Positions 16,871-26,379 of a DNA stretch of 64,000 nt are shown here, in pieces. Origin of the DNA: SURF-21 sp964529285 (GTDB lineage: Bacteria > Actinomycetota > Geothermincolia > Geothermincolales > RBG-13-55-18). Each line of letters begins with the position of its first letter. The first letter of the stretch is position 1. The position numbers and the translations under genes are program-made. The notes under the pieces were generated by a model that saw only the letters and a list, made by a program, of their open reading frames with translations, searched no databases and was not told where the DNA came from. The DNA lies in assembly GCA_964529285.1 (NCBI GenBank), contig CAZGWK010000014.1, positions 4,738 through 68,737 of the forward strand, read 5' to 3'.

Positions 16871-17190
16871 GGAGCGCAGATGGTGCTTTATCGGCCCGGG
16901 TCCGGGGGTAACGGTCCTTGCTCCCCACTCGCAGGTTGCATATCCGAAGCGCGGTCCTTCTCTCGCGTATACTGCTCGCGACGGTCGCTTCGTACCGACC
17001 CCGCAGTCCCCGGGCAAGGGGGAGCGCAGATGGTGCTTTATCGGCCCGGGTCCGGGGGTAACGGTCCTTGCTCCCCACTCGCAGGTTGCATATCCGAAGC
17101 GCGGTCCTTCTCTCGCGTATACTGCTCGCGACGGTCGCTTCGTACCGACCCCGCAGTCCCCGGGCAAGGGGGAGCGCAGACGGTGCTTTT
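16871..17190 (+). repeat. 150-bp tandem foldback repeat, 2.1 copies
   Basis: Units beginning GGAGCGCAGATGGTGC start at 16871 and 17021, with a third partial unit at 17171, an exact 150-bp period. Inside each unit GCCCGGG (16894-16900) pairs with CCCGGGC (17009-17015), and CGAAGCG (16945-16951) with CGCTTCG (16986-16992), so each unit can fold on itself. Because 150 is divisible by 3, frames stay open through it on both strands, but no gene is supported. It fills the gap between the SDR array and divIVA. Confidence 0.85.
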
Positions 17191-17202
17191 GGGGGGATTA
17201 AA

Positions 17203-17229
17203 AAGGGGAGGGGTCGGACCCCTCCCCTT
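17203..17229 (-). terminator. Bidirectional terminator between SDR array and divIVA
   Basis: A perfect 12-bp stem (AAGGGGAGGGGT with ACCCCTCCCCTT, loop CGG). On the minus strand a run of five T follows, so it terminates the DivIVA-domain gene and may also end plus-strand transcripts. Confidence 0.8.
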
Positions 17230-17243
17230 GTTGCTGCGCTTAC

Positions 17244-17891
17244 CTATTCCCAGACGTATTTATCTTTCTCCTCTGCGGAAGCCTCCTCGACCTGTACGTC
17301 AGCTTCTTGGGAGCTTGGCGCCGCGGTCTCCTCAACTACTACTTCGCTTTCTGCCACATCCTCCGTATCTTCGGGCAGCACTTCCTTTTCGACTCCCGCG
17401 GACTCGGCGGCCGCAGCGAGGTCCGCCCTGGTGGTGTACTCTTCGTACTCGATGAGGAGGCTCTGGCTCTTGACCAGCAGCTCACGCATGGGTGAAATCT
17501 GTTCAACGATCTGGTCGCGGATGGCGGAGAAAGAAGAGAGGATATGGCTCTTTTCGCGCTCCAGGTCCTCGAGGATGCGATCGCTGCGGTCCTGGGCTCG
17601 CTTGATGATGGCGGCGGCCTGGCTGCGCGCTTCCTGAAGGATGTTGCCGGCGCTCCTCTGTGCATTCATCAAAGCGGTCTGCAGCGTTTTCTGCATCTCG
17701 TCGAACTGGGAGACCTTGCGGTCCATGCTGGCTACTGCATCCTCCAGTTCCTTGTTCTTGTTGGCCAGCTTCTCCAGCTCGTCCGCTACCACATCCAGGA
17801 AGGAATCTACCTCTTCCTTATCGTAGCCTTCCGTGCTTACCGTACTGAACTCCTTAAGATGGAGGTCCATCGGGATGATCGCCACTGCCAT
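17244..17891 (-). CDS. DivIVA-domain coiled-coil protein
   Basis: About 215 residues. The N terminus 'IPMDLHLKEFSTVSTEGYDKEEVDSFLD' is a clear DivIVA membrane-targeting and coiled-coil start; a long coiled coil continues to about residue 140 and an acidic Glu/Val-rich tail ends in 'KDKYVWE'. DivIVA-family proteins mark curved membrane at poles or septa and organise wall growth in Actinomycetota. The ATG at 17891 lies only two bases after AGGAGG, so the GTG two codons later (17885) may be the real start. Monocistronic. Confidence 0.88.
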   Translation of the reverse strand: MAVAIIPMDLHLKEFSTVSTEGYDKEEVDSFLDVVADELEKLANKNKELEDAVASMDRKVSQFDEMQKTLQTALMNAQRSAGNILQEARSQAAAIIKRAQDRSDRILEDLEREKSHILSSFSAIRDQIVEQISPMRELLVKSQSLLIEYEEYTTRADLAAAAESAGVEKEVLPEDTEDVAESEVVVEETAAPSSQEADVQVEEASAEEKDKYVWE

Positions 17892-18411
17892 CTCCTCCTT
17901 CAAGAAGGTCCGCCGCCTCAACGAGGCAGCTTTTCGGCCTCACCCTAAAATATATAATCTCGCTGGTTTTTACGCTACTATAACAGCTTTTTCGTCAATT
18001 TGCGATAAACCAGGCCAACGTTCACAATCAGGTTCATAGTCATACTTGACGGCGTCATCATTAGTATTCTTCCTCCTTGTCGCTCCGTCCTTCCGCGGCA
18101 TAACGGCCGAGCCCCGTCCCAGCCCGGACCCGGAGGGTTCAGTATGGGCGTTTTCGCGTTATTGCGGTAGATCCCATACGCGGTCAACGCCATCTTCACC
18201 GAGCCTTGACATGCATTCATATATAATAGATGTTAATGTAGGCGTATTTCGTTAACTTCCCAGTAATAATGCTGGAAGTGCATTAGGGCAAGCCGCCTTG
18301 AAAGTGCCGGATAGTAGCGGTTGGCCGAGAAAGTATGAATATCCGCGGCGGCCGGGGGGGCTGGAGCGAGATCGATCCCGTCTGGCGTTGGAGAAAGAGG
18401 GGAGAGCATAG
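17892..18411. other. 520-bp intergenic region
   Basis: Divergent gap between divIVA and the HEAT-repeat gene. It is AT-richer than its flanks, with TATATAAT-like and TTGACA words (18207-18230) whose spacing is not canonical. No ORF, RNA gene or repeat is supported. Confidence 0.5.
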
Positions 18412-21400
18412 GTGAGCGGATTCAAGTTACACAAGTCCCGTTTCGTCAAGCCGAACATCGAGAAGATGGAGGCGAAGAGGGATGTAAACGGCCTCGTGCA
18501 GGCCTTGAAGAACGAAAACGTGAATCTTCGCATCAATGCAGCTCTTGCCCTGGGTAAACTCAAAAGGGCCCGCGCCGTAGCTCCGCTTATCGAGGCGCTC
18601 AGGGATGAGGACGAAGACGTGCGCTGGGGAGCGGCATGGGCGTTGGGGGAGATAGGAAAACCTGCGGCCCGCCCCCTGATCCAGGTCTTGAACGACCAGG
18701 ATGGCGACGTGAAATGGAAGGCGGCCTGGGCCTTGGAGAAGATAGGCAAGCCGGTCGTCGAGTCGCTCATCCAGGCTCTCAAGGTGGAGTCAGGGGAAGC
18801 AAAAGCGAAGGTAGCGCTGGTACTCGGCTCGATCGGCGACATCAGGTCGGTCAGGCCGCTGGTGCAGGCCTTGAGGGATGAGGACGAGAACGTGCGCTGG
18901 GGGGCGGCCTGGGCGCTGGAAAAGATCGGCGGGGCCGCGGCGAAAGCGCTCGTGAAATCACTGTCCGACGAAGACTATGAGGTGCGCAGGGATGCGGCCG
19001 TAGCCCTGGGGATCATCCGCGACGAGACAGCAATAGACCCGCTCCTGATGGCCATAAGAGATGAGGACGCAGGGGTAAGGCGGGAAGCGGCGACCGCGCT
19101 CATCAATATCGGAGATAAGAAATCCATCTCCAGCCTGCGTAAATTGCTCAAGGACAGCGACGAAGACAAGCGCAGGCTGGCGGCTGCCGTGCTGGGAAGC
19201 CTGGGCTGGCAACCAGACGAAGAAGTCGACAAGTTGCAGTTCCATATAGCCAACCGGCAGTGGAAGGAAGTCATAGGCCTGGGTGAGGAGTCCATGCAGC
19301 CTCTCCTGAAAGCCCTGAAAGAGGAGAGCTGGGAGGTGCGCAGACAGGCAGCCCTCGCCCTCAGGGAAAAGGGCGAGCCCATGATAGGGGCGCTTGTGGA
19401 CGCGATGGACGACGAGGATGAAGATGTGCGCCGCGAGGCGGCACTGGTCTTCAAGGAACTCGGTGACGAAACAACCCTCGACGAGCTCATCTCGGCCCTC
19501 GGAAATCAGGATTGGTTCGTGCGCCGCAGCGTGGCGCTCACCCTTGGAGAGATTGGAAACGACAGGGCGATAGCCCCCCTCATAGAGTCCTTGACCGACG
19601 AAGACGAGGACGTACGGCGGGTTGCCGCCTGGGCCCTGGGCAGGCTCGGGGAGATAGCTGTGGACCCCCTGCTGGAAGCTCTCCGTGACGAGGATGCCAA
19701 TAAGCGGCGTGGGGCGGCCTGGGCCCTGGGTGTAATCGGGGACGCAAAGGCCTGCGATCTTTTGATCGCGGCTTTGAAGGACGGGGACGAAGACGTCCGG
19801 CGCGGCGCCGCCTGGGCCTTGTCGGAGATCGGGGAGGAAGCGAAAGAACGGTTGAACGAGGCCCTGGCCGACGAGGATATCAGGGATATCATAGAGGAGA
19901 TCCTGATAAAACTGGGCGCCAAGGTAGAAGCCGAGGTCAGACAGCCGGAACTGGCGAGCGAGGTCTCCATGGCCAGGGAGGCGGGTCTCGAGGAAAAAGT
20001 TGAGGCGCCCGCGCAGCCAGAAGCCGGGGAGAAAGAAGAGGAGATAGCGGAGGTTACCTCCGCGGTGATGGACAAGCTGGGCTGGAAGCAGGATGACGAA
20101 AGCGGGAAAGCGGATTATTTCATCGCCAAGAGGCAGTGGGACCAGGTCACCGAACTGGGAGACGACGCCGTAGATCCGCTTATCCAGGCGCTCGGGGACG
20201 CCGACGAAGAGGTTCGCGGAAGGGCGGCCTGGGCCCTGGGCGTCATCGGTAATGTAAGAGCCATAGAACCCCTCGTGGAGAGGTTGGGGGACGCCGAGAG
20301 GGACGTCAGGGTGAAATCGGCGGGAGCTTTGAAAAAGATCGGGGAAGCATCCGTAGACCCCCTTATAGAAGCGCTCGGATCCGAGGATGCGGAATTGCGT
20401 AAAGAAGCGGCGCGCGTACTGGGCGAGATAAGGGATATACGAGCTACCGCGCCTCTTATCAGGGCGCTCCGGGACGAAGACGAAAAAGTTCGCGGAAGGG
20501 TCGCGAATGCCTTGGAAAAAATAGGTAAACCTGCCATAGAATCGCTCCAGGAGGCCCTGCACGACGAGGATCCCACCGTAAGGCAGCTGGCCTCCTCCAT
20601 ACTGACCAGGTTGGGTTGGAAGCCGTCGGAGGTGGAACTGCCGTCCGAGCCCGGGTTGCCCGCCGCCGAAGAGCTGCCCCTGATGCCGGAGATGCCCCCG
20701 GTAGGGGAGGAAGCCGTAAGGGAGACAGTGCCGGAAACGGCGTGGGAACCCGAGAAGGTCGAGGCCGCCGAGGAAGAGGAAACGGCCGCCGAAGAAGTCC
20801 CCGTGCCGGAATTGCCTATCATACCCATGGCACCCGTAGAGGAAGTGGCCCCGGAGAGCAGGGCGAGGAGGCTGATCCTGGACGGAAAATGGGAACAGGT
20901 TGTCGCTTTGGGCGAGGAAGCACTGGAGACGCTCCTGGAAGCCCTCGAAATGGAGGATCCGGACGTACGCCGGGGGTCGGCGTGGGCCCTGGGAGTGATA
21001 AGGGACAAGAGGGCTACGGAGCACTTGATCGCGGTCCTGGACGACCCGGATACCTCGGTTCGCCGCGGTGTTGCCTGGGCGTTGGGAGTCATAGGCGATC
21101 CCGAAGCCACTATGGCACTTACCGCTTCTCTGGGCGACGAGGACGCCGAGATGAGGAGGAAGACGGCGTGGGCCCTGGGGGAGATCGGCGACGAGCGGGC
21201 CGTGGAGCCGCTCATCGCAGCCCTGCGCGACGAGGATGAGGACGTACGCAGGGTGTCACTGCTCGTACTGGAAAAGCTGGGATGGCAGCCTCCCAGTGAG
21301 GCCGAGGAGATAAGAAGGCTCATCGCCGAGCGGCAGTGGGACCGCCTGGCGGGATTGGGAGACGTGGCGGTGGAATCACTGATGCAGGCCTTGCGGGATG

Positions 21401-22731
21401 GAGACAGGGACACGCGCTTGAAGGCGGCCTGGGCCCTGGGGGAGATAGGCGACGAGCGGGCCCTCAATACGCTGATCCTTGCGCTGGACGATATAGAGGC
21501 GTCGGTACGGGAGAAAGCGGCGCTGGCGCTGGGAATGATGGGTGACGAAGGCGCCGTCGGTCAACTCATCAGGACCACCGAGGATGGCGACGAAAATGTG
21601 CGCGCGGCCGCCGCGGCAGCCCTGAAAGATCTGGGTTGGGAGCCCGAACCCGTCGTCCAGGAAATCACCGTAGAGGAGGTCACCGTAGAGGAGGTAGCGG
21701 AAACCGCGTGGGAGCCCGAGAAGGTGGAACCCGCGCCGGCACCCGAGCCAGCGGTACGCGAGGAAATCACCGTAGAGGAGGTGGCGGAAACCGCGTGGGA
21801 GCCCGAGAAGGTGGAACCCGCGCCGGCACCCGAGCCAGCGGTACGCGAGGAAATCACCGTAGAGGAGGTCACCGTCGAGATAACGGAAACGGTACTGGAG
21901 CCCGCCCGGGTCCTCACTCCCGACGAGGAAGCGCGGAGATTGATAAGCGAGGGCAAGTGGACGGATGTGGTCGACATCGGAGAGGCCGCGGTAGTTCCTC
22001 TCATCCATGCCCTGGTGGATGCGGACTGGAGCGTACGCAGAAAAGCAGCCAGGGCCCTCGGGGAGATAGGCGAGTCAGCAGTCGATGAACTGCTCAAGGT
22101 GCTGAAGAGCCCCGATGAGGACGTACGCGCCCTGGCGGCTGAGGTACTCTCCAGGCTGGGGGTGGAAACCGGAGACGAAGCCGAAAAGGCTCGCCGTCTC
22201 ATCGCCGCCAGGAAGTGGGACGAGGTCGCCAAGATCGGATATCCTGCCGTCAACGCACTCGTGCACGCCTTGAATACCGAGGATTCCGAGGCGCGCAAGC
22301 AGGCGGCGGCGGTGCTGGGTGTCCTGGGCGACGAACGGGCCCTGGAAGCGCTCGCTGGAGCGCTCAAGGACAGCGATACCGACGTGAGGAGGAAGGCGGC
22401 ATGGGCCCTGGGAAAGATAGGGGACGAACGCGTGGTCGAGCCCCTCATGGAGGCGATCGCGGACGAGGACGCAGACGTTCGCGCCAGGGCCGCGTCAGTG
22501 CTGGACCGACTGGACCGTGTGCCAACCGAAGGCAGAGAAAAGGCCGCCTACCTTATCGCGAAGAAGAAATGGGACAAACTCGCTGAGCTCGGTGACGCGG
22601 CGGTCGGTCCCCTCGAGGCAAGGCTCGAAGACGAAGACGAGCAAGTGCGCGAAGAGGCGCGGTGGATACTGAACGAGATAAAGAGCGCAAAGGAGCTGGA
22701 AGCCCTCTTCGGGAGCCTGAAGAGGGAATGA
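18412..22731 (+). CDS. Giant modular HEAT-repeat (PBS-lyase-like) protein
   Basis: The 1439-residue soluble protein is built of about 30-residue HEAT/PBS-lyase-type repeats of the form 'DEDEDVRRGAAWALGEIGD..A(V)(D/E)PLI.AL'. Seven times the repeats are interrupted by a cap helix of the type 'LI(A/S)..(K/R)(Q/K)W..V..LG..AV..L..AL', dividing it into about eight modules; acidic Pro/Glu linkers occur near residues 515-545, 740-815 and 1085-1160. The last linker contains an 87-bp tandem duplication. Such alpha-solenoids are protein-interaction scaffolds. No enzyme domain, signal peptide or membrane segment is seen. GTG start with a GGGGAGAG site. Highly negative charge throughout. Confidence 0.9.
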   Translation: MSGFKLHKSRFVKPNIEKMEAKRDVNGLVQALKNENVNLRINAALALGKLKRARAVAPLIEALRDEDEDVRWGAAWALGEIGKPAARPLIQVLNDQDGDVKWKAAWALEKIGKPVVESLIQALKVESGEAKAKVALVLGSIGDIRSVRPLVQALRDEDENVRWGAAWALEKIGGAAAKALVKSLSDEDYEVRRDAAVALGIIRDETAIDPLLMAIRDEDAGVRREAATALINIGDKKSISSLRKLLKDSDEDKRRLAAAVLGSLGWQPDEEVDKLQFHIANRQWKEVIGLGEESMQPLLKALKEESWEVRRQAALALREKGEPMIGALVDAMDDEDEDVRREAALVFKELGDETTLDELISALGNQDWFVRRSVALTLGEIGNDRAIAPLIESLTDEDEDVRRVAAWALGRLGEIAVDPLLEALRDEDANKRRGAAWALGVIGDAKACDLLIAALKDGDEDVRRGAAWALSEIGEEAKERLNEALADEDIRDIIEEILIKLGAKVEAEVRQPELASEVSMAREAGLEEKVEAPAQPEAGEKEEEIAEVTSAVMDKLGWKQDDESGKADYFIAKRQWDQVTELGDDAVDPLIQALGDADEEVRGRAAWALGVIGNVRAIEPLVERLGDAERDVRVKSAGALKKIGEASVDPLIEALGSEDAELRKEAARVLGEIRDIRATAPLIRALRDEDEKVRGRVANALEKIGKPAIESLQEALHDEDPTVRQLASSILTRLGWKPSEVELPSEPGLPAAEELPLMPEMPPVGEEAVRETVPETAWEPEKVEAAEEEETAAEEVPVPELPIIPMAPVEEVAPESRARRLILDGKWEQVVALGEEALETLLEALEMEDPDVRRGSAWALGVIRDKRATEHLIAVLDDPDTSVRRGVAWALGVIGDPEATMALTASLGDEDAEMRRKTAWALGEIGDERAVEPLIAALRDEDEDVRRVSLLVLEKLGWQPPSEAEEIRRLIAERQWDRLAGLGDVAVESLMQALRDGDRDTRLKAAWALGEIGDERALNTLILALDDIEASVREKAALALGMMGDEGAVGQLIRTTEDGDENVRAAAAAALKDLGWEPEPVVQEITVEEVTVEEVAETAWEPEKVEPAPAPEPAVREEITVEEVAETAWEPEKVEPAPAPEPAVREEITVEEVTVEITETVLEPARVLTPDEEARRLISEGKWTDVVDIGEAAVVPLIHALVDADWSVRRKAARALGEIGESAVDELLKVLKSPDEDVRALAAEVLSRLGVETGDEAEKARRLIAARKWDEVAKIGYPAVNALVHALNTEDSEARKQAAAVLGVLGDERALEALAGALKDSDTDVRRKAAWALGKIGDERVVEPLMEAIADEDADVRARAASVLDRLDRVPTEGREKAAYLIAKKKWDKLAELGDAAVGPLEARLEDEDEQVREEARWILNEIKSAKELEALFGSLKRE
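21697..21870 (+). repeat. 87-bp in-frame tandem duplication in HEAT gene
   Basis: The linker coding for 'VAETAWEPEKVEPAPAPEP' occurs twice with an 87-bp (29-codon) period and almost no change, and a shorter related copy ('PETAWEPEKVEA') lies near 20731. It indicates recent slippage in the acidic linker. Confidence 0.85.
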
Positions 22732-22822
22732 ACCTCCACGCGTGCCCCATCGGAATATCGACACCATCACCAGCCACGGAGACGTAGTGCTGTCGTAATG
22801 AGGAAATAAGTTCGGGAGGGAC

Positions 22823-23326
22823 ATGGAAACGGAAAAATGCATCCGCGAACGGCGCAGCGTACGCAGGTATGCGGAGGGCAGAATAAGCGAGGAGGATATT
22901 GCGGCCATCCTGGAGGCGGCCAGGTGGGCTCCCTCGGGCTTGAACAACCAGCCCTGGCGGGTGGCCGTAGTAGAGGACAGGGACAAGGCTGAAGAAATCG
23001 CGGCCTGCACGAAATATTCATCCATAGTAGCGGGAGCGCCGCTGCTGCTCGCGGTCTTCCTGGATCGGGAAGCATCCTACGACCGCGACAAGGACCTCAT
23101 GGCCGTCGGGGCCTTTATTCAGAACGCCTTACTCACCATACACTCCAGGGGATTGGGAGCGGTTTGGCTTGGTGAGATCCTGAACCAGAAGGACAGCGTA
23201 GCCCGCATACTCGAGGTTCCCGGGGATATGGAGCTCGTGGCGGTGCTGGCCATTGGAAAGCCGTCGGGAGAGCCGGGCGCAGGCTCCCGCAGGGAGCTGG
23301 AAGAGCTGATTATAAGACGCCTGTAG
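22823..23326 (+). CDS. Nitroreductase-family flavoprotein
   Basis: This 167-residue protein has the nitroreductase start 'CIRERRSVRRYAEGRISEEDI', FMN-contact motif 'ARWAPSGLNNQPWRVAVV', and 'GLGAVWLGEILNQKD' near residue 110. The size suits the short subgroup acting as homodimers in FMN-dependent reductions. GGGAGGG precedes the ATG. It lies convergent to the ligase gene and is not clearly part of the island. Substrate unknown. Confidence 0.87.
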   Translation: METEKCIRERRSVRRYAEGRISEEDIAAILEAARWAPSGLNNQPWRVAVVEDRDKAEEIAACTKYSSIVAGAPLLLAVFLDREASYDRDKDLMAVGAFIQNALLTIHSRGLGAVWLGEILNQKDSVARILEVPGDMELVAVLAIGKPSGEPGAGSRRELEELIIRRL

Positions 23327-23330
23327 CGGC

Positions 23331-24887
23331 TCAGGTTACCCGGCGTTCCTTCACTCCCCAGAATGCCTCCCGCACCTGCATGGCGTCTATCTTCATGATC
23401 GGCGTTTTAGGCAGCGCAGCAACGAACTTTACGATGCGGGGGCACTTATAACCCGCCAGACGTTCCCTGCAGAAGGAAACCAGATCATCGGCGTCCAGGG
23501 AGCCACCCTCTTTCAGCACGACGACCGCTGCCACCGTCTCTCCCCATGTCTCGTCGGGGGCGCTGACTACGGCGGCCTCGCTAACCGCTGGATGCTCGTA
23601 GATAACGTCTTCCACCTCCTTGGGATATACGTTCTCACCCCCGGTGATGATCATGAACTGCTTGCGGTCGACGATGAACAGGTAGCGGTCCTCGTCGAAG
23701 TAACCCATGTCGTTGGAGTGCAACCAGCCGTTGCGGATACGGTCGGCGGTCTGTTCGGGATCTCTCCAGTACCCTTTCATGACGTTGGGACCTCTGATCA
23801 CGATCTCTCCCACCTCGCCCGGGGGCAACTCCGTGCCCTCCTCATCAACCACCCTGACCTCGTTGTGCAGGGCCTCCCTGCCGGCGGACTGCAGCCGTTT
23901 TGCGGCGGTTGGGTCGCTCGAGAGTACGTGGGCCTCGGATCCCAGTACGGTGGCCAGGAGGGTGCACTCGGTAAGGCCGTATCCCTGGGAGAACCTGGGT
24001 TGCATGCTCGCGAGGCACTTCTCCAGGACGGCTGTGGGTATGGGGGAGCCGCCGTAAGTGACGTTGCGCAGAGACGAGAAGTCGTAGTCCTCGAAGTCGG
24101 GGTCGTTGACTATCCAGTTGAGGAGGACGGGAACCAGGTTTATATGCGTGATCCCCTCCCTTGTGAAGAGCCCCATGACGTGATGGAGATCGAGGCGCTT
24201 GTTGAGAACGGATTTGGCCCCGATATAGTGGGCGATGAGGGTTTGCCAGATGGTGAGGTGAAAAGGCGGCAGTACCTGGAGGGTCACGTCGTCCGCTGTC
24301 AGGTCTCCATAGATGAGGATGGTGCGCATGACGGTGAAGAAATTGCGGTGGGTGAGCATGGCGCCCTTGGGAAGCCCGGTCGTTCCCCCCGTATAGGAGA
24401 TAAGGGCTACCTCGTCCTCGCCGACCTCTATACCCGGTTCGGCCGCGGAGGATCTTGCGAGGATGTCCTCGTATTCATGCATTCCCGGAACCGGACCGTC
24501 GAAGGACACCATCGTCTTCACGTGCTCCATCCTTTCCCGGTTCTCCTCCACGAAGTCGAGATATTCCGACCCGACGAAGAGGACCCTGGAGCCGGAAATA
24601 TTTAGGAGGTAAAGCATCTCGTCAGGGCTCAAGCGGTAGTTGACGGGGGCCATGATCGCACCGATCTTGAAGCTGGCGTAGTAAAGTTCGTAGTACTGGT
24701 TGCAGTTTTGCGCCAGCGCGGAGATGGTATCGCCGGTCCCGAAGCCCTGGTGCAGAAGCCAGTTTGCGAGGCGGTTGATCCTGTCGTTCAAAGCCGACCA
24801 GCTGATCCTCCGGTCCTCGAAGACCAGGGCCTCCCTGGAGGGGGACAGACCGGCGTATCTCTTTGGTATATCTCCCAGGGTCCTCAT
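23331..24887 (-). CDS. AMP-forming acyl-CoA ligase 1
   Basis: This 518-residue adenylate-forming enzyme has the P-loop 'SYTGGTTGLPKGAMLTHRN', 'GYGLTECTLLATV', 'GWLHSNDMGYFDEDRYLFIVDRK' hinge region and the C-terminal lysine in 'LPKTPIMKIDAMQVRE'. It activates a carboxylic acid to its CoA thioester. It starts one base after the end of reductase 1, so the two are co-transcribed with the enoyl-CoA hydratase upstream. The chain-length preference cannot be read from the sequence; the paralogue is at 36204. Confidence 0.9.
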   Translation of the reverse strand: MRTLGDIPKRYAGLSPSREALVFEDRRISWSALNDRINRLANWLLHQGFGTGDTISALAQNCNQYYELYYASFKIGAIMAPVNYRLSPDEMLYLLNISGSRVLFVGSEYLDFVEENRERMEHVKTMVSFDGPVPGMHEYEDILARSSAAEPGIEVGEDEVALISYTGGTTGLPKGAMLTHRNFFTVMRTILIYGDLTADDVTLQVLPPFHLTIWQTLIAHYIGAKSVLNKRLDLHHVMGLFTREGITHINLVPVLLNWIVNDPDFEDYDFSSLRNVTYGGSPIPTAVLEKCLASMQPRFSQGYGLTECTLLATVLGSEAHVLSSDPTAAKRLQSAGREALHNEVRVVDEEGTELPPGEVGEIVIRGPNVMKGYWRDPEQTADRIRNGWLHSNDMGYFDEDRYLFIVDRKQFMIITGGENVYPKEVEDVIYEHPAVSEAAVVSAPDETWGETVAAVVVLKEGGSLDADDLVSFCRERLAGYKCPRIVKFVAALPKTPIMKIDAMQVREAFWGVKERRVT

Positions 24888-24888
24888 G

Positions 24889-26283
24889 TCATCTACCGCC
24901 CTCTGGATCCTCGAGGCCTCCCCTTCTGTCCAGGAACCTCTCTATCTTGCTGCGCCGCCGCGGAGAGTTCACCGGCCAGTTCTCGGGCATGTATTTCTCG
25001 TAGCCCACCAGGGGGTTGACGGTGCAGCTGACCTTTGTGGCCTCGAAGATGGAGAGCAGGCAGTTACAGCATCGAGTGCATCTCACGATATCCTTCACGC
25101 GGCCGGCCCTGACCTTTTTCGGCCAGTCGGGATCGGCCACCAGCGCGCGCGCCAGGGAGATTATATCCGTCACGCCCTCCTCTATTGCCCTGACGGCGTT
25201 GGCGGGATCGTGTATTCCCGGGACCAGTACGGGGATGTCGAAATGTTCCTTGAAGCTGCGTGCGTGCCGGTTCATCATGTCGTCCTCATAGGGAAACATG
25301 GTGTTGCAGGCGTCGTAACAGCCGGCGGAGGTGTTGATATAGTCGATATATGGCTCGCACATCTTCAGCACTTCCAGCACCGCCTCGTGATGCAAGCCGC
25401 CGGGCAACTCCTCGTCGCCGGATATGCGCATGCCGATGCAGAAGTCCTCGCCGCAGGCATCTCTCGCCTTCCTGAGCATGTTGACGATGTGACGAGCCCG
25501 GTTCTCCAGGCTGCCCCCGTACTCGTCCTTCCTGCGGTTGGTCCGGGGAGAGAGAAAATTCGCGCCCAGGTATCCGTGGGAGGTATGGAGTTCGACGCCG
25601 TCACCCTCCATCTCCTTGACCAGGAGAGCCGCCGCGGCGAACCTGTCCTCCAGGTAGACGATCTCGTGGTGTTCCAGGGCCCTGGGTATCTCGCCGTCGA
25701 TGAGGGACCTTATCTTGGGGCTTCTCTCGCCGATCAAGTCATAGACCATCTTCTCGAAGGCATAGTACTCATCGTCGCTCAACCCCTCCACGACGTCGAT
25801 ATCAATGAGCTTCATCTCATCCGGGAAACGCGACCGCAGCCCCTTGTAAAAGGACCGCACCGAATAGCGCATGTCCACCTTGTGAGCGACGGCGGAGGGT
25901 GCGGCGGAGGGCACACCGCTGGCCACGTGATGCTTTCCCTGATATCCGAAACCGGTCATCAGCTGGCATATGACCTTGCAGTCGTAGTCATGCACCGCTC
26001 GCGCCATCTCGTTGAAGATGCGGCCGTAGCGGAGATCGCTCATGCGCGCGTTGACGGTATGGGAGGTGCCATGCCAGTCGTCGGAGATGGGCACGGTGGC
26101 CTCGGTGATAACGGCGCTCACACCTCCCCTGGCCCTGGAGACGTACCAGGCCTGGGTCTGTTCGTCCCCGAAACCCTCCGGATCGGACATGATCATATTC
26201 ATGGGCGACATCACCAGGCGGTTCTTGAGCTCCAGTTTCCCGTTGAGCGAGATGGGTTCGAAAAGCAAGTCATAGCCTGACAT
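24889..26283 (-). CDS. Short Fe-S NADH:flavin oxidoreductase (OYE family) 1
   Basis: The 464-residue protein consists of an FMN-binding TIM barrel of the old-yellow-enzyme/2,4-dienoyl-CoA reductase type ('LKNRLVMSPMNMIMS', 'HTSHGYLGANFLSPRTNRRKDEYGGSLENR') and a Cys cluster 'CTRCCNCLLSIF…SCTVNP' for a [4Fe-4S] centre. The FAD/NADH-binding C-terminal half of FadH, BaiCD or BaiH is missing, so another electron donor is needed. Likely reduces or forms a C=C bond of an enoyl-CoA. Paralogues are at 37775 and 41483. A long insert (residues 135-185) is unusual. Confidence 0.85.
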   Translation of the reverse strand: MSGYDLLFEPISLNGKLELKNRLVMSPMNMIMSDPEGFGDEQTQAWYVSRARGGVSAVITEATVPISDDWHGTSHTVNARMSDLRYGRIFNEMARAVHDYDCKVICQLMTGFGYQGKHHVASGVPSAAPSAVAHKVDMRYSVRSFYKGLRSRFPDEMKLIDIDVVEGLSDDEYYAFEKMVYDLIGERSPKIRSLIDGEIPRALEHHEIVYLEDRFAAAALLVKEMEGDGVELHTSHGYLGANFLSPRTNRRKDEYGGSLENRARHIVNMLRKARDACGEDFCIGMRISGDEELPGGLHHEAVLEVLKMCEPYIDYINTSAGCYDACNTMFPYEDDMMNRHARSFKEHFDIPVLVPGIHDPANAVRAIEEGVTDIISLARALVADPDWPKKVRAGRVKDIVRCTRCCNCLLSIFEATKVSCTVNPLVGYEKYMPENWPVNSPRRRSKIERFLDRRGGLEDPEGGR

Positions 26284-26379
26284 CTTGCCCCTCCTTAAAA
26301 TCCGTGGCCGGTCGTATCGACAGGGCCCGCGTACGGTACCGCGCCGCTTGAGCCGAGAAGGATCGCTCCGGCAGCCATC

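Noticed and set aside
16871..17190. CRISPR array.
   Set aside because: Only 2.1 units, 150 bp each, directly adjoining and without unique spacers; no cas genes are in the window.
16776..17201. Open frames running through the 150-bp repeats on both strands.
   Set aside because: The repeat period is a multiple of three, so any stop-free frame stays open. The translations are simple repeats of Arg/Pro/Ser with no domain.
18207..18230. Promoter for the HEAT-repeat gene (TTGACA with TATAAT).
   Set aside because: Only 10 bp separate the two boxes, too short for a sigma-70 promoter.
18958..21024. A 688-codon open frame on the minus strand opposite the HEAT-repeat gene, and similar long antisense frames there.
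   Set aside because: They are shadows caused by the repetitive, stop-poor coding sequence of the plus strand; they have no family features and no ribosome sites.
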